DNA of 64,000 nt from Sphingopyxis lindanitolerans (GTDB lineage Bacteria > Pseudomonadota > Alphaproteobacteria > Sphingomonadales > Sphingomonadaceae): the NCBI RefSeq assembly GCF_002993885.1, contig NZ_CM009578.1, positions 2,688,009 through 2,752,008 on the forward strand, written 5' to 3'. A model generated the notes under the pieces. The model was not told the origin of the DNA. It worked only from the letters and a program-made list of their open reading frames with translations, and did not search any database. Within the stretch, counting starts at the first letter, position 1. Each line of letters starts with the position of its first letter. Below, piece after piece: positions 43,738 to 52,414 of the stretch. Both the position numbers and the translations under genes were made by a program.

Positions 43738-44938
43738 ATCGCGGTCGCTGGCGCGGCGAATGGACGGGCTGGCGCTTTCCGATATCGTCCAGATCAAGCA
43801 GCGCGCGGCGCAGCTTGCAGGCGAGGGACGACGGATCGTCGATCTCAGCATCGGCGAACCCGATTTCGATACGCCGCATCATATTCGCGACGCCGCCGCG
43901 TCGGCGATGGCCAGCGGCGCGACCCACTATACCGCGACCGCCGGCACCCCGGCGCTCCGCGCGGCGATCGCGCGCAAGCTTGCCCGGGACAATCGCCGCA
44001 CGGCGGCGCCGGGCGAAATCATCGTCGGCGTCGGGGCCAAGCAGATTATCGCAAACGCCCTGCTCGCGACGGTCGAAGCCGGCGACGAGGTGATCATCCC
44101 TGCGCCCTTCTGGTCGAATTATGTCGATATGGTGCGCTTTGCCGGGGGCACCCCCGTCATTGTGCCCTGCGCGATGGCGAATGGCTTCCTGATGACCCCC
44201 GACCAGCTCGAAGCCGCCGTTACCCCGCGCACCCGGTGGCTGATGCTCAACTCGCCCTCGAACCCGACCGGCGCCTGCTACACGCTCGATCGGCTGCGGG
44301 CGCTTGCGCATATCCTCGAACGCCATCCGCATGTGCGGGTGATGGAGGATGCGATCTATGAGCGGCTGATCTACCCCGGACATACCTATCATTCGATCCT
44401 CGACGCATCGACGGCGCTGAGCGACCGGACCTTGTGGATCAGTGGCGTGTCCAAAGCTTTTGCGATGACGGGGTGGCGCATCGGATATGGGGTCGGGCCA
44501 AAGCCGCTGATCGACGCGATGGCGGTGGTCAGCGCCCAGACGACCTCGCACCCCTGTTCGATCGCGCAGGCCGCAGCGGTCGCCGCGCTCGACGGCTGTC
44601 AGGATGTCATCGACCAGTTTCGCAGCGCCTTCGAACGGCGGCGAGCGATCGTCTGCGACGGCCTGTCGGCGCTCCCCGGCATCGACCTGATCGCGCCCGC
44701 GGGCGCCTTTTACCTATTTGCCGGCGTGAGTGAGCTGCTGGCGACGATGACCGGACGCGGCATCGAGAACGACCGGGGTCTCGCGGACTATTTCCTCGAA
44801 TCGGCGGGCGTCGCCCTCGTCCCCGGCAGCAGCTTCGGCGCGCCGGGGCATGTCCGCCTGTCCTTCGCCGCGGCGGACGACGCACTCCGCCATGCGGTCG
44901 ATCGGATAACGGCGGCCGTCCGCGCCCTCGCCCGATGA
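43724..44938 (+). CDS. Class I PLP aminotransferase (probable 2-aminoadipate aminotransferase)
   Basis: A 404-residue fold-type I aminotransferase of the aspartate/AspC-like Ib group: LSIGEPDFDTPHHI near 41, THYTATAGTPALRAAIA near 68, NSPSNPTGACY near 172, the PLP-binding Lys in SGVSKAFAMTGWRIGYG near 240, and RLSFAAADD near 382. Its place between the HglS/D2HGDH pair and the aminoadipate-semialdehyde dehydrogenase suggests 2-aminoadipate plus 2-oxoglutarate to 2-oxoadipate plus glutamate. Substrate by context only. Confidence 0.85.
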   Translation: MSACESRSLARRMDGLALSDIVQIKQRAAQLAGEGRRIVDLSIGEPDFDTPHHIRDAAASAMASGATHYTATAGTPALRAAIARKLARDNRRTAAPGEIIVGVGAKQIIANALLATVEAGDEVIIPAPFWSNYVDMVRFAGGTPVIVPCAMANGFLMTPDQLEAAVTPRTRWLMLNSPSNPTGACYTLDRLRALAHILERHPHVRVMEDAIYERLIYPGHTYHSILDASTALSDRTLWISGVSKAFAMTGWRIGYGVGPKPLIDAMAVVSAQTTSHPCSIAQAAAVAALDGCQDVIDQFRSAFERRRAIVCDGLSALPGIDLIAPAGAFYLFAGVSELLATMTGRGIENDRGLADYFLESAGVALVPGSSFGAPGHVRLSFAAADDALRHAVDRITAAVRALAR

Positions 44939-44963
44939 TCCTCGCAAATGGAATGGATGCACA

Positions 44964-46484
44964 ATGACTGTTTCTTCGACCTCGAGTGAAAAGGCCCTGA
45001 CGCTGCTTCGGCAGATGGGGTTCGGAGATGAGGCTCTGTCGAGCGGCGACCTGGTGTCGGCATCACCGATCGACAATGCGATCATCGGCAGGGTGAGGCA
45101 GGATGACCCCGACGGCGTCCGCCGGAAAATCGCAGCCGCCGATGCCGACTTCCGCAAATGGCGCGATGTGCCGTCGCCGCGGCGCGGCGAGCTGGTGCGG
45201 CTGTTCGGCGAGGCGCTCCGCCAGAACAAGGCTTCGCTCGGCGCGCTGGTGACGCTGGAAACCGGCAAGATCCACTCCGAAGGGCTCGGCGAGGTTCAGG
45301 AGATGATCGACATCTGCGATTTCGCGGTCGGGCTTTCGCGCCAGCTTTACGGCCTGACAATGGCGACCGAGCGCCCCGGCCACCGGATGATGGAAAGCTG
45401 GCACCCGCTCGGCGTCACGGCGATTATTTCGGCGTTCAACTTTCCCGTCGCCGTCTGGGCGTGGAATGCCTGTATCGCGCTCGTCTGCGGCAATGCGATC
45501 ATCTGGAAGCCGTCGGAAAAGACCCCGATCACCGCCTTCGTCGCGCACGCCCTTCTCGAGCGTGTGCTCGACCGTTTCGACGACGCGCCGGGCGGGCTGT
45601 CGCTGCTGGTGCAGGGCGGGCGCGAAGCGGGGGAGCTATTGGTCGACGACCCGCGCGTGCGGATGGTCTCGGCCACCGGTTCGACGCGCATGGGCCGCGA
45701 GATCGGGCCGCGCGTCGCGGCGCGCTTCGGACGATCGTTGCTGGAGCTGGGCGGCAACAACGCGATGATCGTCACGCCCTCGGCGGACCTTGCGCTTGCC
45801 CGGCAGGCCATTGCTTTTGCGGCGGTCGGGACGGCTGGGCAGCGCTGCACCTCGCTGCGCCGCCTCTTCGTGCATGACAGCATCTATGATGCGCTTATTC
45901 CCGACCTGATCCGCATTTTTGGCGCGGTGAAGGTCGGCGACCCCCTTGACCCCGCAACGCTCGTCGGCCCGCTGATCGATGCGCCATCGTTCAAGGCGAT
46001 GCAATATGCGTTGGGTCAGGCGCGCGCCGTATCCGGCCGTGTTAATGGCGGTGAGCGGGTCGATGGTCCGCATCCCGACGCCTTTTACGTGCGGCCCGCG
46101 ATCGTCGAAATGGTCAGACAGGAAGCGATCGTGATGGATGAGACCTTTGCCCCGATCCTGTATGTCATGCGCTACACGTCGCTCGATGATGTCATCGACA
46201 CACACAACGCCGTGCCGCAGGGGCTGTCGTCGTCGATCTTCACCACCGATCTTCGCGAAGCCGAAAAATTCCTGTCGGCGGCGGGTTCGGATTGCGGAAT
46301 CGCCAACGTCAACATCGGCCCGTCGGGGGCCGAGATCGGCGGCGCATTCGGCGGGGAAAAAGAGACGGGAGGCGGCCGCGAAAGCGGAAGCGACAGCTGG
46401 CGAGCCTACATGCGGCGCGCCACAAATACCATAAACTACAGCAGTGACCTGCCGCTTGCGCAGGGTGTGCAATTCGAGGTCTGA
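44964..46484 (+). CDS. amaB: ALDH7-type aminoadipate-semialdehyde dehydrogenase
   Basis: A 506-residue ALDH7 (antiquitin-like) enzyme. Readable are ISAFNFPVAVWAWN near 153, LELGGNNAMIV with the general-base Glu near 258, the nucleophilic Cys in GTAGQRCTSLRR near 297, and the family-specific GAFGGEKETGGGRESGSD near 462. Such enzymes oxidise alpha-aminoadipate semialdehyde to 2-aminoadipate in lysine breakdown. It begins 25 bp after the aminotransferase stop, whose substrate would be its product. Confidence 0.9.
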   Translation: MTVSSTSSEKALTLLRQMGFGDEALSSGDLVSASPIDNAIIGRVRQDDPDGVRRKIAAADADFRKWRDVPSPRRGELVRLFGEALRQNKASLGALVTLETGKIHSEGLGEVQEMIDICDFAVGLSRQLYGLTMATERPGHRMMESWHPLGVTAIISAFNFPVAVWAWNACIALVCGNAIIWKPSEKTPITAFVAHALLERVLDRFDDAPGGLSLLVQGGREAGELLVDDPRVRMVSATGSTRMGREIGPRVAARFGRSLLELGGNNAMIVTPSADLALARQAIAFAAVGTAGQRCTSLRRLFVHDSIYDALIPDLIRIFGAVKVGDPLDPATLVGPLIDAPSFKAMQYALGQARAVSGRVNGGERVDGPHPDAFYVRPAIVEMVRQEAIVMDETFAPILYVMRYTSLDDVIDTHNAVPQGLSSSIFTTDLREAEKFLSAAGSDCGIANVNIGPSGAEIGGAFGGEKETGGGRESGSDSWRAYMRRATNTINYSSDLPLAQGVQFEV

Positions 46485-46540
46485 ATGGACGGAAGGAATA
46501 GCCAGGTCGCAATGCAGGGCGTCTGGACAGGCGGCGCCCG

Positions 46541-46981
46541 ATGACGCGCGACGCGATCGATGACATCGACCGGAAGCTGCTGGGACTGCTGCGGTCGAAC
46601 GCGCGGCTGCCGACGACCAGCCTGGCGCATGCTCTCGGTATTTCCCGGGGCAATACCTATGCCCGGCTGGCGCGGCTCGAACGCTCGCGGATCATCCGGG
46701 GTTACACCGTGCAACTGGGAGACGAGCATGACAAGGGCGCCGTGCGCGCACATGTCATGATCAAACTGATGCCGCGGCATGGCCGCGCGGTCGAAGCACG
46801 GCTTTCGCAGCTTCCCGAGCTGGTGGCGCTTCATGCGATTAACGGCGTCTTCGATTTGATCGGTATCATCGAGGCGCAGAGCCTTGTCGAACTCAACGCG
46901 CTCATCGATCGCGTGGGGGCGATCGAGGGGGTCGAAAATACGACCTCGTCGATTCTGCTGGACACCAAAATCCAGCGCTGA
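46541..46981 (+). CDS. Lrp/AsnC-family transcriptional regulator
   Basis: A 146-residue Lrp-type protein: AIDDIDRKLLGLLRSNARLP, helix-turn-helix LAHALGISRGNTYARLARLE, IIRGYTVQLGDEHD, and an ACT-like RAM domain ending ENTTSSILLDTKIQR. Regulators of this kind sense amino acids and often control an adjacent lysine or branched-chain operon. It sits between amaB and the saccharopine dehydrogenase-like gene on the same strand. Confidence 0.9.
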   Translation: MTRDAIDDIDRKLLGLLRSNARLPTTSLAHALGISRGNTYARLARLERSRIIRGYTVQLGDEHDKGAVRAHVMIKLMPRHGRAVEARLSQLPELVALHAINGVFDLIGIIEAQSLVELNALIDRVGAIEGVENTTSSILLDTKIQR

Positions 46982-47120
46982 TCGCAGCGCCGGCCCGATT
47001 TGAACAGTCTGTTCACGAAGCGGCGCATTTCGAACGATATTCGTCGGTTTGAGACCAATTTGGGCTCTTTTGTCGAGGCGCCTGATCGCGGCAGAACCTG
47101 TCCCGACAGGAGAGGTGCAC

Positions 47121-48224
47121 ATGAAAAAAATTCTCGTCGTCGGCGCCGGCAAAATCGGGGAGATGATTGCCGCGCTTCTGGCCGGCACCGGCGATTACGA
47201 AGTCGTCGTTATCGACCATTCTGACGCGCAACTCGCCAAGCTTCCACCGCGCGAGGCGGTCCGAACCCTTCGAATCGACGTGACCGACGAAGCCGCACTG
47301 GCCGCCGCAATGGCCGGGACGTTCGCCGCGGTGTCGGCGGTTCCCTATGATGTGACGCGCCACGTCGCGATCGCCGCGGGCACGGCTGGGGTCCATTATC
47401 TCGACCTGACCGAAGATGTTGCGACGACCCGGCTGGTGAAAGAGCTTGCCGACGGCGCGGCCCAGGCCTTCATTCCGCAGTGCGGCCTCGCGCCTGGGTT
47501 CATCTCGATCGTCGCGCATGACGTTGCGAAACATTTCGACGAGCTCGATGCGATACGCATGCGCGTCGGCGCGCTTCCCAAATATCCTTCGAACGCGCTC
47601 GGCTATAATCTGACGTGGTCGACCGACGGCGTGATCAACGAATATGACGAGCCGTGCGAGGCGATCGTCAAGGGCGAGCTTCGCGAGACGTCGCCGCTCG
47701 AGGAACTCGAACATTTCGCGCTCGACGGCGTCCAATATGAGGCATTCAATACCAGCGGCGGGCTGGGCACCCTGTGCGAAACGCTGAAGGGACGGGTCGA
47801 CACGCTCAACTATAAGACGATCCGCTATCCCGGCCACCGCGACGTCATGAAGCTGCTCATTCAGGACCTGAAACTGGGCCAGCGCCGTTTGCTTCTCAAG
47901 GATGTGCTCGAATTCTCGCTGCCCGCGACCACGCAGGATGTCGTGCTCGTGTTCGTGACGGTCAGTGGCCGAAAAAATGGCCGATTCCTGCAGGAAAGCT
48001 ATGCGAGAAAAATCTATAGCGGCGTGATCTGCGGCGTCGAAGGGACCGGAATCCAGATCACCACGGCCGCCGGCATCTGCGCGGTGCTCGACCTCCTTTC
48101 CGACGGAACGATTTCGCAGCGTGGCTTCGTTCGTCAGGAAGATATCGAGCTCGATCGGTTCCTCGCCAACCGCTTCGGCCGCGCCTATTCGCTCGTCGAG
48201 GCGGTAAAGGTCCAGACGGGCTAA
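47121..48224 (+). CDS. Saccharopine dehydrogenase-family protein (Lys9-like)
   Basis: A 367-residue protein with an N-terminal Rossmann domain (KKILVVGAGKIGEMIAALLA) and the saccharopine dehydrogenase C-terminal domain (IPQCGLAPGFISIVAHDV near 120, NTSGGLGTLCETLKG near 213, IRYPGHRDVMKLLIQDL near 237). The last block matches the glutamate-forming saccharopine dehydrogenases that yield alpha-aminoadipate semialdehyde, the substrate of the ALDH7 upstream. A lysine-ketoglutarate reductase to make saccharopine is not in the window. ATG 47121 follows CAGGAGAGG. Confidence 0.85.
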   Translation: MKKILVVGAGKIGEMIAALLAGTGDYEVVVIDHSDAQLAKLPPREAVRTLRIDVTDEAALAAAMAGTFAAVSAVPYDVTRHVAIAAGTAGVHYLDLTEDVATTRLVKELADGAAQAFIPQCGLAPGFISIVAHDVAKHFDELDAIRMRVGALPKYPSNALGYNLTWSTDGVINEYDEPCEAIVKGELRETSPLEELEHFALDGVQYEAFNTSGGLGTLCETLKGRVDTLNYKTIRYPGHRDVMKLLIQDLKLGQRRLLLKDVLEFSLPATTQDVVLVFVTVSGRKNGRFLQESYARKIYSGVICGVEGTGIQITTAAGICAVLDLLSDGTISQRGFVRQEDIELDRFLANRFGRAYSLVEAVKVQTG

Positions 48225-48675
48225 GACGCAAAGGCGCCGATGGCTTCGCTCAAGGCGCCAAAGCGCGAGCATACGGCGGAAGGCGCGATGCCGTTGAGAA
48301 TGACGGACTGTCGTGCGGGCGTCCGCGATCGGCGTCCGCTTCTCACCGCCGATATCCAAAAGCCGACCGTCTGAACGCGTTGAGAGTTTCAGGCCGTTTA
48401 GGCGTCAGAAAGTCTTCGATGCCCGAACCGCGGGGATCATAGGCTGAGCTATGGGGAAAGCAGTTTTGCGCAGATCGTGTGGTAGCTAGTTGCTGCGCAA
48501 AAGCCGACGTGCGCGATAGCGGACCGTCTGGATTTAGATCGCAAAAGCGGACGCCGAAAAGCAGGCGGACCGATTTTGCAGTTCCGGCGTCTGCTTTTGG
48601 GCAGCACCGGCGCGAGCGTGTCCGCTTCCAGGCGCGGGTCTGCCCTGGGTCGTGTCTGCGCGAGGCCGTGCCGGG
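48225..48675. other. 450-bp gap before the IS91 remnant
   Basis: No gene is seen. A strong inverted repeat, TTTTGCGCAG (48464-48473) and CTGCGCAAAA (48493-48502), could be a bidirectional terminator or the end of the IS91 element. From about 48505 the DNA carries repeated GCGGAC and GCAAAAGC blocks of the kind seen at IS91-type ends. Confidence 0.45.
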
Positions 48676-49266
48676 TCACGGCGCCGGTATCCCGGGTGCG
48701 AGTGATGGCGGTGGCGGCGCGCGAGGTTGATAGCGGCGCTCGAAAACCTCGATGATGACCATGGTGCCGCCGCAGCACGGGCACAGCGGGCTGGGCTCTG
48801 CATCGTCGGCGGGCTCATCGTCGGGTGGAGGCGCGACGTCGAGCAGCCGGCGCGCGTGTTCAAGGTGAGCCTTGCGCCTTGCGCTGGCGAGCAAGCCGTA
48901 GTGGCGGACGCGGTGGAACCCGCGGGGCAGGGCGTGGAGCAGGAAGCGGCGGAGGAACTCGTCAGCGGCGAGGGTCATGACTTGCTGGCGGTTGGCGCCG
49001 CTCTGGCGATAATCCTTGTAACGGAAGGTGACCCCGGCCTCGTCGAAGCGGACGAGGCGGCTGTGCGATATCGCAACGCGGTGGGTGTAGGGGGACAGAT
49101 AGGCGAGCACGGCCTCGGGATCAGCAAACGGCGCCTTGGCATAAACGACCCAGCGCTTTTTGCGGACCGGCGAGAGGTGCCGCAGGAAAGCGCGTCGTTC
49201 GGCAAGATGCGTGAGGCTGCCAAAGAAAGCGAGCTTGCCGTCATCCTGCAGCGCGCGGCGCGCCAC
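48676..49266 (-). pseudogene. IS91-family transposase C-terminal remnant
   Basis: A 196-residue frame, of which about 190 match the end of IS91 Y2 transposases: WVVYAKAPFADPEAVLAYLS, YTHRVAISHSRLVRFDEAGV, FRYKDYRQSG, LPRGFHRVRHYGLLA and the zinc-like LCPCCGGTMVIIEVFERR. The Y2/HUH N-terminal two-thirds is missing, so it cannot act. It is joined at about 49250 to a tyrosine-integrase piece. Confidence 0.82.
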
Positions 49267-49466
49267 CAGTCGCGCAGCAGCAGGAGCAGGCCTTCGGGCA
49301 GCATGGCGTTGCGGTATCGCCCGCCTTTGCCGCGCTCGATCCGCAACAGCATGCGCTTGCTATCGACGTCGCTGATCTTGAGCGCTGGCACCTCGGCGAC
49401 GCGCAAGCCCGAGCCATAGGCGACCGACAGGGCGGCCTGATGCTTGAGGGAGCGTGTCGCATCGAG
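49247..49466 (-). pseudogene. Tyrosine-recombinase fragment (IS91-associated type)
   Basis: The frame reads LSVAYGSGLRVAEVPALKISD, then MLLRIERGKGGRYRNAMLPEG and LLLLLRDWWRAAR. This is the first catalytic Arg region of the XerD-like integrases that accompany IS91-type elements. Both ends are missing. It is fused in frame to the IS30 piece upstream. Confidence 0.75.
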
Positions 49467-49661
49467 CAGGCTGAGGGATCGTTCCGACCGCTTGCGCTCC
49501 GACGGACGAATGCCGCCCGATGGCGACAGCACCGAGAAAATCGACGACGACTGCCGATCAAACCGCCGCCCGATCGAACGCATCGACTCCCCGCGCTGCC
49601 ACCGGTCCCAGATCTCCGATCGCTGGGCCGCCGAGTAATAAATCCGCTGACGCTGCTTCAT
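49467..49661 (-). pseudogene. IS30-family transposase N-terminal fragment
   Basis: About 65 residues: MKQRQRIYYSAAQRSEIWD, WQRGESMRSIGRRFDRQSSS, GGIRPSERKRSERSLSL. This is the helix-turn-helix start of IS30-type transposases, cut before the catalytic domain and joined in frame to the integrase fragment. Confidence 0.75.
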
Positions 49662-49733
49662 CACCACACTCCTTCTCCTCAAAGAATGAAGTGTTGCGAC
49701 GATCCGTTGAACCCACCGCCAAAGGCGGTCGGA

Positions 49734-50957
49734 TCAGTGAGTCCCGATGTAATCTTCCGCAATGGCCCTGGACACTTCGTTGGCGGCGAGCTTGGTCGCA
49801 TTGTCGATATGAACATACCGCTGCGTGATGCCGCGAGGAGCGTGCCCTAGGAGCACGCAAATTGTCAGCTCGGAGAAACCGAGCTCGCCGGCGATGCTCG
49901 CAAAGGTGTGACGTAGCGTGTGGAGTGTGACCCCTGCGATGCCCGCGGCGATACAAACGCGCTGCAGTATACGGGGCAGGCCGACAAGATGGCCATCGGA
50001 ATACTCGCTCGGGAAGACATAGTCGCAGTTGTCGCGTTTCGGTTGAGACTGGATATGGGCCAGTGCGGCGGCGCCGATGGGGCGGACCTGCGGACCGGTT
50101 TTTGTATCGGGGAAACGAACGCTTCCCGTTACGTCGTCGACCCATGCCCATTGCAGGCCAAGGGCTTCCATGCGCCGGAACCCTGTGAGCAGGATGAGCC
50201 GGATTGCTGCGACAGCCACCGGGCTCTCCGCTTCATGCTGGTTCAGCGCTTTGCCGAAGCGTTTGAGCTCATCGACCGACAGGCGCCGATCGCGTTTCCC
50301 GTCCATCGATATCTTGCGCACGCCGCGCGCGGGGTTCGCCTCGATCACCTTCCATCGAATGGCCTGTTCGAAGATCGTGTGGAGCATCCCGACGGTTCGG
50401 CCAGCGACGCCAGCGCCCCCGCTCGTGATGCCGCCACGGCCGTTGCGGTCTTTGGCTGTCTTTCCGTCCTTGATGTCGGCCTGAAAGCGCTCCAGATCTG
50501 CGATCGACAATTTCTCGACGGATCGATTTCCGATAAGCGGCTTTACGTGCCGCTCGATCCGGCTGCGATCCAGGGCCAGCGTCGATGAAGCGACAGGCTT
50601 CCTTCTGCGCCCGAGAAGACGACCCGCCTCCGCCTCTTTCAAATACCAGTCGCACACTTCATTGACTGTCGACCCGCTCGGACGAGCCAAGGCAGGATCC
50701 TCACCAGCGGCAACCGAGCCAAGTCGGACCTTCGCGAGATCGCGCGCCTGCTCGATTGTCATGATACCGAAGCGTCCGAGATTGATCCGGCGTTTGGTTC
50801 CTTCGCTATTGCGATACTGGACGACGAAGGTTTTGAGCCCAGAAGGCATCACCCGCACGCCGAAGCCCCTGATCTCGCTGTCCCACAGGATGACCTGCTT
50901 CTCCGCTGGAGGCTCCAGCGTCTCGACCGTTCGCTTGGTCAGTTTCGCCGTTGGCAT
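49734..50957 (-). CDS. Tyrosine-type site-specific integrase of the island
   Basis: A complete 407-residue P4-type integrase with an N-terminal DUF4102 arm-binding domain (LWDSEIRGFGVRVMPSG near 24-40, NLGRFGIMTIEQARDLA near 59), a core-binding domain (about 100-215) and a catalytic domain. The active-site set is whole: R261 in LLTGFRRMEAL, H346 and R349 in HTLRH, H372 in LLGHAPRG, and Tyr381 in ITQRYVHID. Its start is 182 bp from the right tRNA-Gly att copy and it reads inward. It should have catalysed integration at the tRNA-Gly 3' end and could still excise the island. Confidence 0.95.
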   Translation of the reverse strand: MPTAKLTKRTVETLEPPAEKQVILWDSEIRGFGVRVMPSGLKTFVVQYRNSEGTKRRINLGRFGIMTIEQARDLAKVRLGSVAAGEDPALARPSGSTVNEVCDWYLKEAEAGRLLGRRRKPVASSTLALDRSRIERHVKPLIGNRSVEKLSIADLERFQADIKDGKTAKDRNGRGGITSGGAGVAGRTVGMLHTIFEQAIRWKVIEANPARGVRKISMDGKRDRRLSVDELKRFGKALNQHEAESPVAVAAIRLILLTGFRRMEALGLQWAWVDDVTGSVRFPDTKTGPQVRPIGAAALAHIQSQPKRDNCDYVFPSEYSDGHLVGLPRILQRVCIAAGIAGVTLHTLRHTFASIAGELGFSELTICVLLGHAPRGITQRYVHIDNATKLAANEVSRAIAEDYIGTH

Positions 50958-51139
50958 GTTCCCTCTCTCCGCACACAGGAGACAATTCTATCAAATCGCC
51001 TATGTCTCCAAAAAGTCTCCAGCCGAAATCGCATTCCGGAAAAAGAGAGGATAGTCACGCGTAGGCTAAAATCAACAAATATAACGAAAATAGTAGAAGT
51101 GGATAGCGTGGGCTAGAATGTCGTAGGCCGCACTATCTA
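50958..51139. other. Integrase promoter and att arm region
   Basis: AT-rich DNA without a gene. GTCTCCA occurs twice (near 51004 and 51015) with an inverted GGAGAC near 50983, which suits integrase arm sites. Short blocks match bases 1-131 of the window. Confidence 0.5.
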
Positions 51140-51184
51140 TTGCCAAGGTTGGGGTCGAGGGTTCGAATCCCTTCGCCCGCTCCA
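51140..51184 (+). repeat. Right attachment-site copy: 3' half of tRNA-Gly(GCC)
   Basis: Identical over 45 bases to 132-176, with unrelated flanks on both sides (AT before and TC after, against GT and AA). It holds the anticodon loop TTGCCAA through CCA, but the bases upstream do not form a tRNA 5' half. It is the displaced 3' end left at the right boundary of the island. Its antisense gives the RIRTLD-type peptide common for tRNA genes. Confidence 0.88.
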
Positions 51185-51289
51185 TCGATATCGCACCGAT
51201 GTCGAAACCGAAACGATCTCTCCTCCGATAAAATGCTGTTTGGCGCTGCTGTGCGATGGTGGGTGTTCACCCGGAATGGGCTTGCCCGG

Positions 51290-52414
51290 TCACATCCGGC
51301 CGAGCGGCGGGGAGGACATCGCGGCAGCGAGCGGTGAGCGGGAGAAGCGGATCGGCAGGCGAACGCCCGGCACCTTTCCCCCGCATCCGTCATCGACGTC
51401 GATCCGCAGGCCGCGATGCCGGACCTGCACGTCGTCAAAGGCTTCGGCAACGCTGTTGATCGGGCCCGCGGGAACCCCCTCGGCGGCGAGCGCGGCGAGC
51501 AGGGCGTCGCGATTCCAGCGGCGCGTGGCTTCGCTGATACGGCGGCTCAGCGCCTCGCGGCCCTTCACGCGCTGGGCGTTGGTCGCAAAGGCCGCGCCGG
51601 GGTCGATCGCGAGGATGCGGCAGCAGCGCCGATATTGTTCGTCATTGCCCACGGCGAGGATGATCCAGCTGTCGGCGGTCGGATAGGCTTCATAGGGGGC
51701 GATGTTCGGATGGGCGTTGCCCAGCCGGCGCGGGGCGGTTCCCGACGCGAGGAAATTCATCGCCTGATTGGCCAGCGTCCCGACCATCACGTCGAGCAGC
51801 GCCATGTCGATATGCTGGCCGACGCCGCTGCGTTCGCGCTCGGCCAGCGCGGCCTGGATCGCGATCACCGAATAAAGGCCGGTCATGATATCGGCATAGG
51901 CGACGCCGATCTTTTGCGGCGATCCGGCAGGGTCGCCGGTCAGGTCCATGATGCCGCTCATCCCCTGGACGATGAAGTCGTAACCGGGGCGCGGCGCATA
52001 GGGGCCATCCTGCCCAAAGCCGGTGATCGAGCAATAGACGAGCCGTGGGTTGATCGCGGCGAGCGAGGCATAATCGAGCCCGTAGCGGGCGAGCCCGCCG
52101 AGCTTGAAATTCTCGATGACAACATCGGCGTCGCGAACAAGGTCGCGCACCGCCGCCTGTCCCTCTCCGGTCGAGAAATCGATGACGACCGATTGCTTGC
52201 CGCGATTGGCGGCATGGAAATAGGCCGCGTCCGCCGACCCGTCGCCGCGTTCGATAAAGGGCGGCCCCCATTTGCGCGTATCGTCCCCCGCCGGCCCCTC
52301 GACCTTGACGACGCTGGCGCCGAGGTCGGCGAGCACCTGCCCCGCCCACGGACCGGCAAGAATCCGCGCGAGTTCGACGACGCGCAGGCCATGGAGCGGG
52401 GGCAGGGTGGGCAT
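51290..52414 (-). CDS. CaiB/BaiF family III CoA-transferase (probable glutarate CoA-transferase)
   Basis: A 374-residue family III CoA-transferase: VVELARILAGPWAGQVLADLG near 12, VVKVEGPAGDDTRKWGPPF, ITGFGQDGPYAPRPGYDF near 130, and the nucleophilic Asp in VAYADIMTGLYS near 172. Its start overlaps the glutaryl-CoA dehydrogenase stop by 1 bp (TGATG), so it probably activates glutarate with CoA from succinyl-CoA. It begins about 100 bp right of the island boundary; nothing shows that it belongs to the island. Confidence 0.87.
   Translation of the reverse strand: MPTLPPLHGLRVVELARILAGPWAGQVLADLGASVVKVEGPAGDDTRKWGPPFIERGDGSADAAYFHAANRGKQSVVIDFSTGEGQAAVRDLVRDADVVIENFKLGGLARYGLDYASLAAINPRLVYCSITGFGQDGPYAPRPGYDFIVQGMSGIMDLTGDPAGSPQKIGVAYADIMTGLYSVIAIQAALAERERSGVGQHIDMALLDVMVGTLANQAMNFLASGTAPRRLGNAHPNIAPYEAYPTADSWIILAVGNDEQYRRCCRILAIDPGAAFATNAQRVKGREALSRRISEATRRWNRDALLAALAAEGVPAGPINSVAEAFDDVQVRHRGLRIDVDDGCGGKVPGVRLPIRFSRSPLAAAMSSPPLGRM

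Noticed and set aside
49734..50957. Integrase as a phage marker
   Set aside because: No capsid, terminase, tail or lysis gene is in the 51 kb, so the element is read as a genomic island and not as a prophage.
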